64,000 nt of DNA from an uncultured Spirochaetaceae bacterium (GTDB lineage Bacteria > Spirochaetota > Spirochaetia > Sphaerochaetales > Sphaerochaetaceae): assembly GCA_944389505.1 (NCBI GenBank), contig CALXMP010000007.1, positions 1-64,000 of the forward strand, written 5' to 3'. Below are positions 1 through 10,120 of the stretch, one piece after another. Position 1 is the stretch's first letter. The number at the start of each line of letters is the position of its first letter. The position numbers and the translations under genes were made by a program. The notes beneath the pieces are model-generated. The model had not been told where the DNA came from. It did no database searches and saw only the letters and a program-made list of their open reading frames with translations.

Positions 1-110
1 TGCTGCCTCAGCTACAGATTATTTCCCTTTTTCCAACTAGCTAAGAGGGAATGTCCACAAAACGAATTACACTCCCCTCCCTGCCCTGCTTTCCATCATA
101 TGCCGGATCT

Positions 111-1244
111 TCAGGATCCAAGCCTCTTCATGAATCTGAGGAGATTATCCATTGTAAGCTTCATATCGCTTTCTGCCCTGGGTCTTGCTTCCTTATAAGG
201 AACGGCAACACGGTTCGTTGAGAATATACCTACAACGCCTTCACCATATGCAGGCTCAATGTTATCGCCGATATCGCCAACAACAGCAATGACAGGAATA
301 CCCATGGCCTTTGCCTTCCTTGCGACTCCGATTACAACCTTGCCGCGGAGAGACTGGCCATCGATCTTGCCCTCTCCTGTGAAGATGAAATCCGCATCGC
401 CCGCAATCTCATCGAACTTGGTCACATCGAGAACCGTCTCGATACCCATCTGAAGCTCGCCATTGAAGAAGGCCTTCATACCGCCTCCCATACCGCCAGC
501 AGCACCGCTTCCAGGAATGGACTGCAGATCTACTCCGATATCCTTCTTGACAAGCTCGGCAAGCTTGACCATCTTTTCATCGAGGTCCTTGACCATCTTT
601 TCATCAGCACCCTTCTGAGGGCCATAGACAGCTGCAGCACCGTTAGGACCATAGAACGGATTGTCGATATCGCACATGATAGTGATTGGAAGAGCCTTAA
701 CGCTTGCATCGAGCGTTGAGACATCAATCCTCGCAATCTCATCAAGAGTTCCGCCTACCGGAACGAATGTCTTGCCATCCTTGTCGAAGAAGCTGACTCC
801 GCATGCAGCGGCAGCACCACAGCCTGCATCGTTGGTAGCGCTTCCGCCAAGTCCGATGACAAGCTTCTTCGCCCCCTTCCTTGCAGCATCGAGGATAAGC
901 TCACCGACGCCGTAAGTCGTTGTCTTCGACGGATCCTTCCTATCCCCAACCTGCGGGAGACCAGCAGAGGCCGCCATCTCTATAACAGCTGTCCCATCGG
1001 GAAGCATACCATAGAAGCTCTCGATCTCCTCATTCCATGGACCATGTGTCTTCAGGGTTATCTTTTCGCCTCCAAGGGCTGTAAGGAAAGAGTCGACACT
1101 GCCCTCGCCGCCATCGGCAACAGGGATCTGCACAACCTTGCAGTCAGGATAGTAGAAGAGAATCCTCTCCTTCATAATCGAGATGATCTTCTCACTGGAC
1201 ATTGTCCCCTTGAATGAATCCGGAATAAGTACAGCTTTCTTCAT
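111..1244 (-). CDS. glxK: Glycerate kinase (GarK/GlxK type)
   Basis: Phosphorylates D-glycerate with ATP, feeding glycerate into lower glycolysis; cytoplasmic. The 377-residue protein has the usual length of glycerate kinase type 1. It carries the N-terminal PDSFKGT motif (about residues 8-14), PVADGGEGSVD (41-51) and the glycine-rich GLGGSATNDAG loop (131-141), all typical of the family. The reading frame stays open to 1277, but homologues begin at MKKAVLIPDS, so the ATG at 1244 is chosen. An AAGGAGG lies about 25 bases upstream of it, with a GGCTGG/CCAGCC inverted repeat in between, which may bring the two closer. The gene is monocistronic and follows the metal ATPase gene on the same strand. 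Whether the product is 2- or 3-phosphoglycerate cannot be read from the sequence. Confidence 0.93.
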   Translation of the reverse strand: MKKAVLIPDSFKGTMSSEKIISIMKERILFYYPDCKVVQIPVADGGEGSVDSFLTALGGEKITLKTHGPWNEEIESFYGMLPDGTAVIEMAASAGLPQVGDRKDPSKTTTYGVGELILDAARKGAKKLVIGLGGSATNDAGCGAAAACGVSFFDKDGKTFVPVGGTLDEIARIDVSTLDASVKALPITIMCDIDNPFYGPNGAAAVYGPQKGADEKMVKDLDEKMVKLAELVKKDIGVDLQSIPGSGAAGGMGGGMKAFFNGELQMGIETVLDVTKFDEIAGDADFIFTGEGKIDGQSLRGKVVIGVARKAKAMGIPVIAVVGDIGDNIEPAYGEGVVGIFSTNRVAVPYKEARPRAESDMKLTMDNLLRFMKRLGS

Positions 1245-1436
1245 AATACAAAAACACGGCTGGAGCCAGCCTCGCATCCTCCTTTACTGGTTACTGTATA
1301 TGATACATCATCAGGAATCGATAAGGGAAGCATAATGAATGCGGGCAGAATGCAATTAGCATGTTCAGAACTTCCTGTCATAAAGCAGTGCGGCAATAAG
1401 CACGACAAAGACCGATCCTGCGTTATGCACCAAGGC

Positions 1437-3224
1437 TCATGTAGTCGGAGTCAGAAGACCAAGAACGGAAAGCGTCACAGCAATGGCATTTATGCAGAGG
1501 GAGAGCGAAATGCTGAGCTTTATCGTATTCACCGTAGCCACCGAAAGCTTTTTGAGGTACGGGATACGGACAAGATCATCGCTCATCAGTGCTATATCAG
1601 CACTATCCACCGCTATATCGCTGCCCATGACCCCCATGGCGATGCCAATATCGGCACTTTTAAGAGCTGGGGCATCATTGACACCATCACCTACCATCGC
1701 AACAACAGCCCCTGCCTTCTGCATATCATTGATCCTGTCAACCTTCTGGGAAGGAAGAAGATCAGAATAGACAGATCCTATTTCAAGTCCCGATGCGATG
1801 AATGATGCAGCTCTTGCATTATCACCGGTGAGAAGCACTGTCCTCACCCCTGTCTTCCTCAGCTCCGAGAGCACCTCAGAGCTCTCTGCCCTGAGGCTGT
1901 CAGAGAATGCAATCACACCCGAGCATATGCCATCGACTGCGACTATCATGATAGCTTTGCCCTGCTGACCTGCTTCCTCTATGAATCCTTCCGCCATCTC
2001 TGATGATATCCCCTGCTCCGAAAGCATCCTCTGATTACCGCATATGACATCATGGCCCGAGACCGATGCGATGATTCCCCTCCCTGCCACCATTGTGGAT
2101 TGCTGCGGCGTTTCCAGCCTGATTCCCTCCGATTCAGCATAGGCTGTCAGGGCTGCAGCAAGCGGATGTCCGCTGCTTCTCTCCGCCGATGCTGCAATGG
2201 AAAGGAATTCCTCCCTGCTGATTCCATCTCCGAGAATGATGACATCGGAGACAGATGGACTGCCGAAGGTAAGGGTACCAGTCTTATCGAATGCAATGAC
2301 ATCCGCCTTCCCCATCCTCTCAAGTGCCTCTCCCGATTTTATGATCACACCGTTCTTCGTAGCCTGTCCGATTGCCGCCATGATCGCAGTCGGAGTAGCA
2401 AGGACAAGCGCGCATGGGCAGAATACGACAAGCACAGTAACCGCCCTCACGATATCCCCGGTGATGAAATAGGCAATGATCGCGATAAGAAGCGCGGCAG
2501 GAACAAGCCAGCTTGCCCAGGTATCGGCAATCCTCTGGATCGGAGCCTTCTTCCTCTCCGCCTCCTCCACAAGCCTTATCAGCTTCTCCAGAGAGCTGTC
2601 GCTGCATGTCTTCTCCGCTTCTATATCTATCGCCCCATAGAGATTGATTGTGCCTGCGAAGACCTCATCACCTTCTTCCTTGTCAATGGGAAGCGATTCA
2701 CCCGTCATTATTGTCTGATCTACCGATGTCGTTCCCGATATGATCCGGCCATCAACAGGTATGCTCTCTCCTGGAAGGATCCTGACAGTATCGCCTATCG
2801 CAATCTCTTCAGGAGGCACAAGCTCATCATGCCCGCCGACAACTCTTCTGGCTGTCTTCGGAGCTATATCCACGAGCTTCTTCAGCCCTTTCCTGGCTCT
2901 ATTTGTCGTCATGTCCTCTAGAATGGCACCGATAGCCATTATGAATGCAACCTCTCCCGATGCGAAGAGATCCCCTATGGCGATTGCGGCAATCATCGCT
3001 ATGGATATCAGCAGCGCAGAGGAGATCTTGGCTATCCCTTTATTGTATATGATGCGCCAGATTGCAAGATATAGCAGTGGAATTCCTGATATAATGACGC
3101 TTATCCACGCTGGATCAAAGATGGGACTGATCCCGTTTATTGACAAGATAAGGCTTATGATGAGGAATACTCCGCTCACTATTGTCATAGGAATGCCGGC
3201 AAGGAAATCATTCAGTTTCTTCAT
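1437..3224 (-). CDS. Heavy-metal P1B-type ATPase, 3' end cut by in-frame TGA
   Basis: Predicted to pump a transition metal (Zn/Cd/Co class or Cu) across the inner membrane. The protein has TGES (about 174-177, actuator domain), the membrane metal site CPC (269-271), the phosphorylated Asp in DKTGTLT (from 313) and the GDGVNDAPAL hinge. It lacks an N-terminal HMA metal-binding domain. Start: the frame opens at 3284, but the ATG at 3224 (MKKLNDF) fits a protein beginning just before its first membrane helix. The last helix is missing. The frame reaches TGA at 1437-1439 right after LLTPTT, and the same frame continues as ALVHNAGSVFVVLIAALLYD to a TGA at 1365. HN..GS is the conserved motif of the final helix in this family. 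TGA ends many other genes here, so this looks like a nonsense mutation (GGA to TGA) or a sequencing error. It is divergent from a TetR regulator. Confidence 0.85.
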   Translation of the reverse strand: MKKLNDFLAGIPMTIVSGVFLIISLILSINGISPIFDPAWISVIISGIPLLYLAIWRIIYNKGIAKISSALLISIAMIAAIAIGDLFASGEVAFIMAIGAILEDMTTNRARKGLKKLVDIAPKTARRVVGGHDELVPPEEIAIGDTVRILPGESIPVDGRIISGTTSVDQTIMTGESLPIDKEEGDEVFAGTINLYGAIDIEAEKTCSDSSLEKLIRLVEEAERKKAPIQRIADTWASWLVPAALLIAIIAYFITGDIVRAVTVLVVFCPCALVLATPTAIMAAIGQATKNGVIIKSGEALERMGKADVIAFDKTGTLTFGSPSVSDVIILGDGISREEFLSIAASAERSSGHPLAAALTAYAESEGIRLETPQQSTMVAGRGIIASVSGHDVICGNQRMLSEQGISSEMAEGFIEEAGQQGKAIMIVAVDGICSGVIAFSDSLRAESSEVLSELRKTGVRTVLLTGDNARAASFIASGLEIGSVYSDLLPSQKVDRINDMQKAGAVVAMVGDGVNDAPALKSADIGIAMGVMGSDIAVDSADIALMSDDLVRIPYLKKLSVATVNTIKLSISLSLCINAIAVTLSVLGLLTPTT

Positions 3225-3267
3225 TGTTTTCTCACTCTGCGCTGTTCTTTCAATCAATACAGTACAA

Positions 3268-3355
3268 TATGTTCTATAATGCATATTATGTTCACTGTGA
3301 ATAATCAGTTCCCGCTATACGTTCACTACCGTACAAAACGGATAGTATGTTCTGG
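3268..3355. promoter_or_regulatory. Four TA(T/C)GTTC repeats between metal ATPase and TetR genes
   Basis: The divergent intergenic region holds TATGTTC at 3268, 3287 and 3346 and TACGTTC at 3318, all in the same orientation. The second is followed by TTCACTGTGAA, a 5-bp inverted repeat with a one-base centre (3291-3301). A perfect TATAAT lies at 3275-3280 on the plus strand. Repeated elements between a TetR regulator and its divergent transporter are usually operators. That role is inferred here. Confidence 0.4.
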
Positions 3356-3363
3356 AGAATGAT

Positions 3364-3921
3364 ATGGATAGACGGCAGAGAAAGAGCAGAAAGGCGATAC
3401 TATCTGCATTCAGCAGATTACTGGAGAGGAAGAGCTACTCACGCATAACAGTTCAGGAGATCATCGATGAGGCAGATGTTGGGAGGACTACGTTCTATGC
3501 CCATTTCCCTACGAAGGATGATCTCCTTTCAGAGCTCTGCCGGGAGATATTCGACCATGTGCTTTCACCGGTGCTGGAAAAGGAGAGCACCCATGATTTC
3601 AGAGGGAAGGAAGGTGATGCGGAGAAGGAGCTTGTGCACATTCTCTACCATATAAGGGAGAACGAGATACCGAGAATACTGAAAGGAGAGAGCGGAGAGC
3701 TCTTCTTCCGGTATTTCCGCTCGAGGATAGCTCCATTCCTGAAGGGCTTGATAAGTATTGAGGATATGTCTGGGATTCCAGAGGAATACATACTCCATCA
3801 GCTATCGGGAAGCCTTGTGTCGACTATCGAATGGTGGCTGTCTGAAAAGCCGGAGGAAAGTCCAGAGAAGATAGCCTATTACTATCTGAAGTCAAACAGC
3901 CAGTTTATACCGGAAAGATAA
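3364..3921 (+). CDS. TetR/AcrR family transcriptional regulator
   Basis: A 185-residue DNA-binding repressor-type protein. The N-terminal TetR helix-turn-helix is clear (ITVQEIIDEADVGRTTFYAHF, about residues 26-46, with the family's TFY.HF recognition-helix ending). The C-terminal ligand-binding part has no recognisable signature. The start ATG at 3364 has GGAG six bases upstream. It is divergent from the metal ATPase gene across a region of repeated TA(T/C)GTTC elements, so control of that ATPase and of itself is the simplest role. The inducer is unknown. It could be a multidrug-type rather than a metal regulator. Confidence 0.88.
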   Translation: MDRRQRKSRKAILSAFSRLLERKSYSRITVQEIIDEADVGRTTFYAHFPTKDDLLSELCREIFDHVLSPVLEKESTHDFRGKEGDAEKELVHILYHIRENEIPRILKGESGELFFRYFRSRIAPFLKGLISIEDMSGIPEEYILHQLSGSLVSTIEWWLSEKPEESPEKIAYYYLKSNSQFIPER

Positions 3922-3945
3922 GGCCGATAGCTTATGCTACCGGCC
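3922..3945. terminator. Hairpin between converging tetR and ilvB
   Basis: GGCCGATAGC and GCTACCGGCC form a 10-bp stem with one mismatch around a TTAT loop, just past the tetR stop and 8 bases before the ilvB stop. On the minus strand it is followed by TTATCTTT, so it most likely ends the long ilv-leu transcript. Confidence 0.55.
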
Positions 3946-3952
3946 CAGACTG

Positions 3953-5638
3953 TCAGTTTCTGGAATCCATATCGATGAATCCCATCATATCGGATATCGA
4001 GGCGCCGGGAGCGACCATCGGATAGACCTTGTCATCGATTGGTATCTGCACATCAATGACGACAGGACGGCCAAGGGCCACCGCGCTCTTGAGCACAGCC
4101 TCCGGATCATCATCGACTCCGATCCTCATACCCTCAACGCCATACGCATTGGCCAGCATCACCCAGTCAAGCGGCGTATCGAGCGTCGTCTCCGAGTAGT
4201 GCTTGTCGTAGAAGAGTGTCTGCCACTGCCTTACCATACCAAGAGCATGGTTGTTCATCACGACGATTATCACAGGAAGACGGTAGCGTGCGATTGTAGC
4301 AAGCTCATTCGCATTCATCCTAAACGATCCATCCCCCGCGATATTCACTACCCTGGCCTCAGGATGAGCGATCTGCGCACCGATTGCAGCACCGGTACCA
4401 TAGCCCATCGTTCCAAGTCCACCGGATGTGAGGAAGCGGCGAGGACGATGCGTATGAAGGAACTGCGCAGCCCACATCTGGTGCTGACCAACCTCTGTCG
4501 AGATATAGCTGTCCTCAGGAAGAACCTTCTCCAATGCCTCGATGACCTGCTTTGCCCTCTTTGAATCCGATGTTACCTTCATCGGATAGCGCCTGCGGTT
4601 GTCCTCAAGCTTGTCCATCCATACATGGTGATCAAGCGGCTTCTCGATAAGCTTCATAAGACGCTCGAGCGCAATCTTTATATCGCCAACGACATGGACC
4701 TCGGTCATGATGTTCTTGTTGAACTCAGCAGGATCGACATCAATCTGCACAATCCTTGCCTGCGAAGCGAAATCGCTCGCCTTGGATATGACACGGTCAG
4801 AGAACCTTGCACCGATGACTATCAGAAGATCGCAGTCATTGATTGTCATATTCGACAGCTTTGTCCCATGCATTCCAATCATGCCGGTAAAGCGTGGTGA
4901 ATCGGCATCAACGGCACCAAGCCCCATGAGCGATGATCCGCATGGAGCATCAATAAGGTTGAGGAACTCATTGAGAACAGAGGATGCATCGGACCTTATT
5001 ACGCCTCCGCCGATATAGCACATCGGGCGCTTTGCGGCCTTGATCATCTCGGCAGCCTTCTCCAGATCCTTGTCCCTGAGATGCACAGTGACAGGCTCTA
5101 CCTTCTTCGGTTCGAATGGCTCGAAGTCATACTCGCCTACCTGTATATCCTTAGGAACATCGATGAGAACAGGTCCTGGTCTTCCTTCCTTTGCGATGTA
5201 GAAGGCTTCCCTGATTGTGTCCGAGAGCTCCGCGATATCCTTCACGATGTAGTTGTGCTTTGTGATATTCATCGTGATTCCCGTGATATCAACCTCCTGG
5301 AAGCTATCGCGGCCAAGCAGGGAGAGCGGTACATTGCCAGTGATCGCAACAACAGGGACGGAATCCATATATGCCGTTGCAAGCCCTGTCACCAGATTCG
5401 TCGCACCGGGACCGGATGTCGCAATGCATACCCCGATCCTGCCCGTCGACCTTGCATATCCATCGGCTGCATGGCTTGCACCCTGCTCATGGGCTGTGAG
5501 AATATGGCGAAGCTTTCCCTTACGCTTGTAGATTGCGTCATAGAGAGGTATCACCTGCCCTCCGGGATAGCCGAAGACGGTATCGACGCCCTCCTCGAGA
5601 AGGCATTCCACGATAATGTCAGCACCTGTTATCTTCAT
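3953..5638 (-). CDS. ilvB: Acetolactate synthase large (catalytic) subunit
   Basis: Thiamine-diphosphate enzyme that condenses two pyruvates to acetolactate, or pyruvate with 2-ketobutyrate, the first step of valine/leucine and of isoleucine synthesis. The 561-residue protein has the catalytic Glu context (AHEQGASHAADGYAR, near residue 50), SGPGATNL and the ThDP/Mg motif GDGSF...NN near the C-terminus. The ATG at 5638 overlaps the ilvD stop (TGATG) with AAGGAGG just upstream; the preceding TTG is too close to the Shine-Dalgarno to be used. It is the last gene of the operon, while its regulatory subunit IlvN is encoded at the opposite end. The holoenzyme must therefore assemble from the first and last cistrons. 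Confidence 0.96.
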   Translation of the reverse strand: MKITGADIIVECLLEEGVDTVFGYPGGQVIPLYDAIYKRKGKLRHILTAHEQGASHAADGYARSTGRIGVCIATSGPGATNLVTGLATAYMDSVPVVAITGNVPLSLLGRDSFQEVDITGITMNITKHNYIVKDIAELSDTIREAFYIAKEGRPGPVLIDVPKDIQVGEYDFEPFEPKKVEPVTVHLRDKDLEKAAEMIKAAKRPMCYIGGGVIRSDASSVLNEFLNLIDAPCGSSLMGLGAVDADSPRFTGMIGMHGTKLSNMTINDCDLLIVIGARFSDRVISKASDFASQARIVQIDVDPAEFNKNIMTEVHVVGDIKIALERLMKLIEKPLDHHVWMDKLEDNRRRYPMKVTSDSKRAKQVIEALEKVLPEDSYISTEVGQHQMWAAQFLHTHRPRRFLTSGGLGTMGYGTGAAIGAQIAHPEARVVNIAGDGSFRMNANELATIARYRLPVIIVVMNNHALGMVRQWQTLFYDKHYSETTLDTPLDWVMLANAYGVEGMRIGVDDDPEAVLKSAVALGRPVVIDVQIPIDDKVYPMVAPGASISDMMGFIDMDSRN

Positions 5639-7311
5639 CAATCCTCCTTCAGCACAGCACCATAGCGGGCGCTTGTCACATGCTTGGAATATCTGTAGAG
5701 ATACCCTGTCTTAATCGGGCACTCATGCTCCTTCAGATTCTTCCTGCGCTCTTCAAGAACCTTCTCATCTACAAGGATGTCAAGCTTTCCTGCAGGGATA
5801 TCGATGGAGATCATATCCCCTTCCTCGATAAGAGCAATCGGACCACCGGAAGCAGCTTCAGGAGAGACATGCCCGATCGAAGCGCCCCTTGTAGCTCCTG
5901 AGAACCTGCCATCCGTTATGAGCGCGACTTCCTTATCAAGTCCCATTCCGGCAATGACCGATGTAGGGCTGAGCATCTCCCTCATGCCCGGTCCGCCCTT
6001 CGGACCTTCATAACGGATTATAACGACATCGCCGGGCTTGATAGCATTGGCGAATATCGCTGCGCTTGCCTCCTCCTCGCTGTCGAACACCCTTGCAGGG
6101 CCTTTGTGGACATACATCTCAGGAGCAACAGCACTCTTCTTGACCACAGCACCCTCCGGAGCAAGAGACCCATACAGCACGGCAATCCCTCCAGTCTCCA
6201 TATACGGATTGTCGATTGGACGGATGACCTCGGGATCTGTATTCCTTGCAGCCTCAACAGACTCCCCTATCGGACGGCCGGTGACAGTCATCAGCGAGAG
6301 ATCGAGGATATCCTTCTTCGCAAGCTCCTTCATGACTGCCATGACACCGCCTGCCTGATAGAGATCCTCCATATGATGCGGGCCTGCAGGTGCAAGGTGG
6401 CAGATATTAGGAACTCTCGCGCTTATATCGTTTGCTATCGAGATATCAATATCGATGCCAGCCTCATGAGCGATTGCAGGAAGATGGAGCATTGTATTCG
6501 TCGAGCAGCCAAGCGCCATATCGACAGAGAGCGCATTGATGAACGCCTTCTCTGTCAGGATATCCCTGGCCGTTATTCCCTTCCTCACAAGCTCCATGAC
6601 CTGGTATCCGGCATCCTTGGCAAGCCTTATGCGCTCAGAGTAGACAGCGGGAATCGTTCCATTTCCAGGAAGTCCCATGCCAATGGCCTCGGTAAGGCAG
6701 TTCATGGAATTGGCAGTGTACATGCCAGAGCATGAGCCGCATGTAGGGCAGGCGCTGTTCTCCCAGTCAAGAAGCTCCGATTCAGACATCTTGCCTGAAG
6801 CATGCCTGCCGACAGCCTCGAACATCTGGGAAAGCGACATTCCGCGCTTATCCCCACCCTTGATATGGCCGGCAAGCATCGGACCGCCTGATACGAATAT
6901 CGAAGGGATGTCCAGACGGGCAGCCGCCATGAGCATGCCAGGAACAATCTTGTCGCAGTTCGGAATGAACACAAGAGCATCAAACGGGTGGGCCGTTGCC
7001 ATGACCTCGATTGAATCGGCAATAAGCTCACGGGAGCAGAGCGAGTACTTCATGCCCTTATGTCCCATAGCTATTCCATCGCAGACGCCGATTACAGGGA
7101 ATACAACAGGATTTCCGCCATTCTCACGCACTCCGGCTTTGACAGCCTCAGCTATCCTATCAAGCTCCATATGCCCCGGAATGATCTCATTCTGTGCGGA
7201 CACAATGCCGACAATAGGCATATTTATCTCCCTGTCGGTCCAGCCCAGGGCCTTCATAAGCGATCTGTTCGGAGCCCTTGAGACTCCATTCTTCATATCA
7301 TCGGATCTCAT
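5638..7311 (-). CDS. ilvD: Dihydroxy-acid dehydratase
   Basis: Iron-sulfur dehydratase converting dihydroxy-isovalerate and dihydroxy-methylvalerate to the 2-keto acids, the penultimate step of valine and isoleucine synthesis. The 557-residue length is standard. The cluster and active-site signatures [24 protein letters not shown] and GCSTNT are intact, as is GRFSGATRG near the C-terminus. The ATG at 7311 overlaps the leuB stop (ATGA) behind GAGGAGAGG. It sits seventh in the ilv-leu operon. Its cluster is probably oxygen-sensitive, in keeping with an anaerobe. Confidence 0.97.
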   Translation of the reverse strand: MRSDDMKNGVSRAPNRSLMKALGWTDREINMPIVGIVSAQNEIIPGHMELDRIAEAVKAGVRENGGNPVVFPVIGVCDGIAMGHKGMKYSLCSRELIADSIEVMATAHPFDALVFIPNCDKIVPGMLMAAARLDIPSIFVSGGPMLAGHIKGGDKRGMSLSQMFEAVGRHASGKMSESELLDWENSACPTCGSCSGMYTANSMNCLTEAIGMGLPGNGTIPAVYSERIRLAKDAGYQVMELVRKGITARDILTEKAFINALSVDMALGCSTNTMLHLPAIAHEAGIDIDISIANDISARVPNICHLAPAGPHHMEDLYQAGGVMAVMKELAKKDILDLSLMTVTGRPIGESVEAARNTDPEVIRPIDNPYMETGGIAVLYGSLAPEGAVVKKSAVAPEMYVHKGPARVFDSEEEASAAIFANAIKPGDVVIIRYEGPKGGPGMREMLSPTSVIAGMGLDKEVALITDGRFSGATRGASIGHVSPEAASGGPIALIEEGDMISIDIPAGKLDILVDEKVLEERRKNLKEHECPIKTGYLYRYSKHVTSARYGAVLKED

Positions 7312-8375
7312 GATATCCTCTCCTCTATAATGCGTCCGGCCTCATCCGTTCCGACCCACTCTCCACCTGATGCGATGTCCTTCGTCCTGTATCCTTCGGA
7401 AAGGAAGGAAGCGACAGCCCTATCAACAGCATCGGCCTCCTTATCGAGAGAGAATGTATACCTGAGCATCATCCCGGCAGAAAGAATCGTAGCTATGGGA
7501 TTGGCGATGTTCTTGCCCGCGATATCCGGAGCAGAGCCGTGGATGGGCTCATACATGCCGAATCTGTCCTCCCTGAGCGATGCCGATGCGAGCATGCCGA
7601 TTGAACCTGTTATCATGGAAGCTTCATCGGAGAGTATGTCACCGAACATATTCTCGGTGAGAAGCACATCGAATGCCTTAGGATTCCTCACAAGCTGCAT
7701 CGAGGCGTTGTCTACATACATGAAGTCAAGCTCTACATCGCTGTATTCCTTCTCCGCGAGGGCAGAGACAGTCTCCCTCCAGAGGCGCGATGTCTCAAGG
7801 ACATTGGCCTTATCAACAAGGGTGACATGGTTCCTGCGCTTCCTGGCGCTATCGAAGGCCTTCCTTGCGATGCGCTCAATCTCGCTCTTGGAGTAGCGCA
7901 TCGTATCATATGCCTCAGAGCCATCGTCATTCCTTCCCTTCTCCCCGAAGTAGATGCCTCCTGTGAGCTCACGAACAACAAGCAGATCGACACCATCGCT
8001 GATGATCTCCCTCTTGAGAGGGGATGCATCGGCCAACTCAGGATATATGACAGCAGGGCGGAAATTGCAGAACAGCCCAAGACCGCTTCTGAGGCCGAGG
8101 AGAGCACGCTCCGGGCGCTTATTTCCCGGGCATGAATCCCATTTCGGCCCGCCTACGGCACCAAGAAGGACCGCATCGGCCTCCTTTGCGCTCTCAAGTG
8201 CATCCTCTGTAAGTGGAATACCATACTTATCGATAGATACCCCGCCTGCATCGATTGTCCTGTAGCTGATGTTATGGCCATAGACAGATGCGACTTTATC
8301 AAGGACCCTGACAGCCTCTCTGACGATATCAGGTCCGATGCCATCACCCGGCACCAGGGCGATCTTCATTTCCAT
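7308..8375 (-). CDS. leuB: 3-Isopropylmalate dehydrogenase
   Basis: NAD-dependent oxidative decarboxylation of 3-isopropylmalate in leucine synthesis. The 355-residue protein has the GDGIGP start motif, the LGAVGGPKW segment and the C-terminal [20 protein letters not shown] signature of the isocitrate/isopropylmalate dehydrogenase family. The leucine branch rather than isocitrate dehydrogenase is supported by length and by the adjacent leuD/leuC. The ATG at 8375 overlaps the leuD stop (TGATG) with AAGGAG eight bases upstream. Confidence 0.96.
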   Translation of the reverse strand: MEMKIALVPGDGIGPDIVREAVRVLDKVASVYGHNISYRTIDAGGVSIDKYGIPLTEDALESAKEADAVLLGAVGGPKWDSCPGNKRPERALLGLRSGLGLFCNFRPAVIYPELADASPLKREIISDGVDLLVVRELTGGIYFGEKGRNDDGSEAYDTMRYSKSEIERIARKAFDSARKRRNHVTLVDKANVLETSRLWRETVSALAEKEYSDVELDFMYVDNASMQLVRNPKAFDVLLTENMFGDILSDEASMITGSIGMLASASLREDRFGMYEPIHGSAPDIAGKNIANPIATILSAGMMLRYTFSLDKEADAVDRAVASFLSEGYRTKDIASGGEWVGTDEAGRIIEERIS

Positions 8376-8863
8376 CAGTAGTTCTCCTTGATATACTCGG
8401 CAAGCCCGCCTGCCTCGATCAGCTTCTGCATGAAAGGAGGAAATGGCTCAGCCTTGTACTCCTTTCCCGTTGTCTTATCGACTATCGTTCCCGTGGAGAT
8501 ATCGACAGAGACGACATCACCGGACTGGATCTCCCTTGATGCCTCGGGGCACTCAAGTATCGGAAGCCCGATATTTATCGAATTGCGGAAGAAGATGCGG
8601 GCGAATGTCGCAGCGATGACGCAGCTTATGCCTGACGCCTTGATAGCAATCGGTGCATGCTCACGTGAGGAGCCGCAGCCGAAATTCTTGCCGCCGACGA
8701 TGATATCCCCTTCCTTAACGTTCTTAACGAAGTCCTTATCGATATCCTCCATGCAATGCGATGCAAGTTCCTTATGCTCCGATGTATTGAGATAACGTGC
8801 GGGGATTATGACATCGGTATCGATATTGTCCCCATAGCGGAATGCTCTTCCTTCCCTGTTCAT
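8375..8863 (-). CDS. leuD: 3-Isopropylmalate dehydratase small subunit
   Basis: Small (swivel) subunit of isopropylmalate isomerase, partner of LeuC. The 162-residue protein has the [18 protein letters not shown] and [11 protein letters not shown] motifs of the short, archaeal/anaerobe-type LeuD. The frame is open to 8992, but that extension lies inside leuC. The ATG at 8863 overlaps the leuC stop as ATGA and has CGGAGG six bases upstream, so it is taken as the start. Short LeuD subunits pair with roughly 420-residue LeuC proteins, as seen here. Confidence 0.95.
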   Translation of the reverse strand: MNREGRAFRYGDNIDTDVIIPARYLNTSEHKELASHCMEDIDKDFVKNVKEGDIIVGGKNFGCGSSREHAPIAIKASGISCVIAATFARIFFRNSINIGLPILECPEASREIQSGDVVSVDISTGTIVDKTTGKEYKAEPFPPFMQKLIEAGGLAEYIKENY

Positions 8864-10119
8864 AGTGCCTCCGGTGCGGCAATGAAGCCTTTGACAGCCG
8901 ATGCGGCTGCAGTATATGGAGATGCAAGGTAGACCTCGCTCTCCGTGTGTCCCATGCGTCCGACAAAGTTGCGGTTGGTTGTCGATACGCATCTCTCACC
9001 CTTTGCAAGGATACCCATATAGCCTCCAAGGCATGGTCCGCATGTAGGGGTGGATACGACGCAGCCTGAATCGATGAAGATATCGAAAAGCCCTTCATGC
9101 ATCGCTTCCTTCCATATCTTCTGCGTAGCCGGGATCACGATGCACCTTACACCATCAGCAACCTTCCTTCCCTTAAGTATGGAGGCCGCAGCCCTCAGAT
9201 CGGAAAGACGGCCATTGGTACAGCTTCCGATGACAACCTGATCGATCTTTATGCCGGCACCATCAGATGCTGGATGGGTGTTCTCCGGGAGATGGGGATA
9301 TGATACAGTCGGAACGATCGAGCCGAGATCGATATCGATGATCCTGTCATACACAGCATCGGGATCGGACTGGTAAATCCTTGGCTCCTTAGCTCCGCTC
9401 TCCTTAAGATATGCGAGAGTCTTGTCATCAACGGGGAATATACCGTTCTTGGCACCTGCCTCAACCGCCATATTGCTGACTGTGAACCTGTCATCCATTG
9501 AAAGGGAAGAGACACCCTCCCCTGCAAACTCCATAGCCTCGTAGAGAGCACCATCCACTCCTATCATCCCTATGATATGAAGAATGAGATCCTTTCCGGT
9601 TACATAAGGCCTGAATGATCCGTGAAGGCGGAAGAGGATTGTCTGCGGAACCTTGAACCAGGCTTTGCCGATTGCCATTCCCGCAGCCATGTCCGTCGAG
9701 CCGACTCCTGTCGAGAATGCACCGACCGCTCCATATGTGCATGTATGGCTATCTGCTCCGATGATTACATCACCAGCTGTGACAAGTCCCTGCTCCGGAA
9801 GAAGCGCATGCTCAACGCCCGCCTGCCCTACTTCAAAGTAATTCTTTATAGATTCGCTCTTTGCGAAAGCACGCACACATGCGCACTGCTCTGCGGCCTT
9901 TATATCCTTATTAGGCGTGAAATGATCAGGCACAAGGGCAATCCTGTCCTTGTCAAAGACATTCTTCTTGCCGAATTTCGGAAATTCCTTTATCGCCACA
10001 GGGCTTGTTATATCATTGCCAAGGACCATATCGAGATTGGCCATGATAAGCTGCCCTGGATGGACCTCTTTCTCCCCGGCTGCTGCAGCGAGGATCTTCT
10101 CTGTCATTGTCATAGGCAT
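8860..10119 (-). CDS. leuC: 3-Isopropylmalate dehydratase large subunit
   Basis: Aconitase-family 4Fe-4S large subunit that isomerises 2- to 3-isopropylmalate. The 419-residue length marks the short LeuC type found in archaea and many anaerobes, rather than the 466-residue E. coli type. Cluster-binding cysteines lie in [18 protein letters not shown] and CGPCLGG. The ATG at 10119 has AAGGAGG seven bases upstream and follows the leuA stop by one base. Encoded fourth in the ilv-leu operon. Confidence 0.95.
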   Translation of the reverse strand: MPMTMTEKILAAAAGEKEVHPGQLIMANLDMVLGNDITSPVAIKEFPKFGKKNVFDKDRIALVPDHFTPNKDIKAAEQCACVRAFAKSESIKNYFEVGQAGVEHALLPEQGLVTAGDVIIGADSHTCTYGAVGAFSTGVGSTDMAAGMAIGKAWFKVPQTILFRLHGSFRPYVTGKDLILHIIGMIGVDGALYEAMEFAGEGVSSLSMDDRFTVSNMAVEAGAKNGIFPVDDKTLAYLKESGAKEPRIYQSDPDAVYDRIIDIDLGSIVPTVSYPHLPENTHPASDGAGIKIDQVVIGSCTNGRLSDLRAAASILKGRKVADGVRCIVIPATQKIWKEAMHEGLFDIFIDSGCVVSTPTCGPCLGGYMGILAKGERCVSTTNRNFVGRMGHTESEVYLASPYTAAASAVKGFIAAPEAL

Positions 10120-10120
10120 T

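Noticed and set aside
1437-1439. UGA recoded as glycine in this organism
   Set aside because: Many intact genes in the window end with TGA at the expected family length, so a genome-wide code change is excluded.
2052-2921. 289-residue plus-strand open frame opposite the metal ATPase
   Set aside because: Composition of a shadow frame; the ATPase on the other strand has all family motifs.
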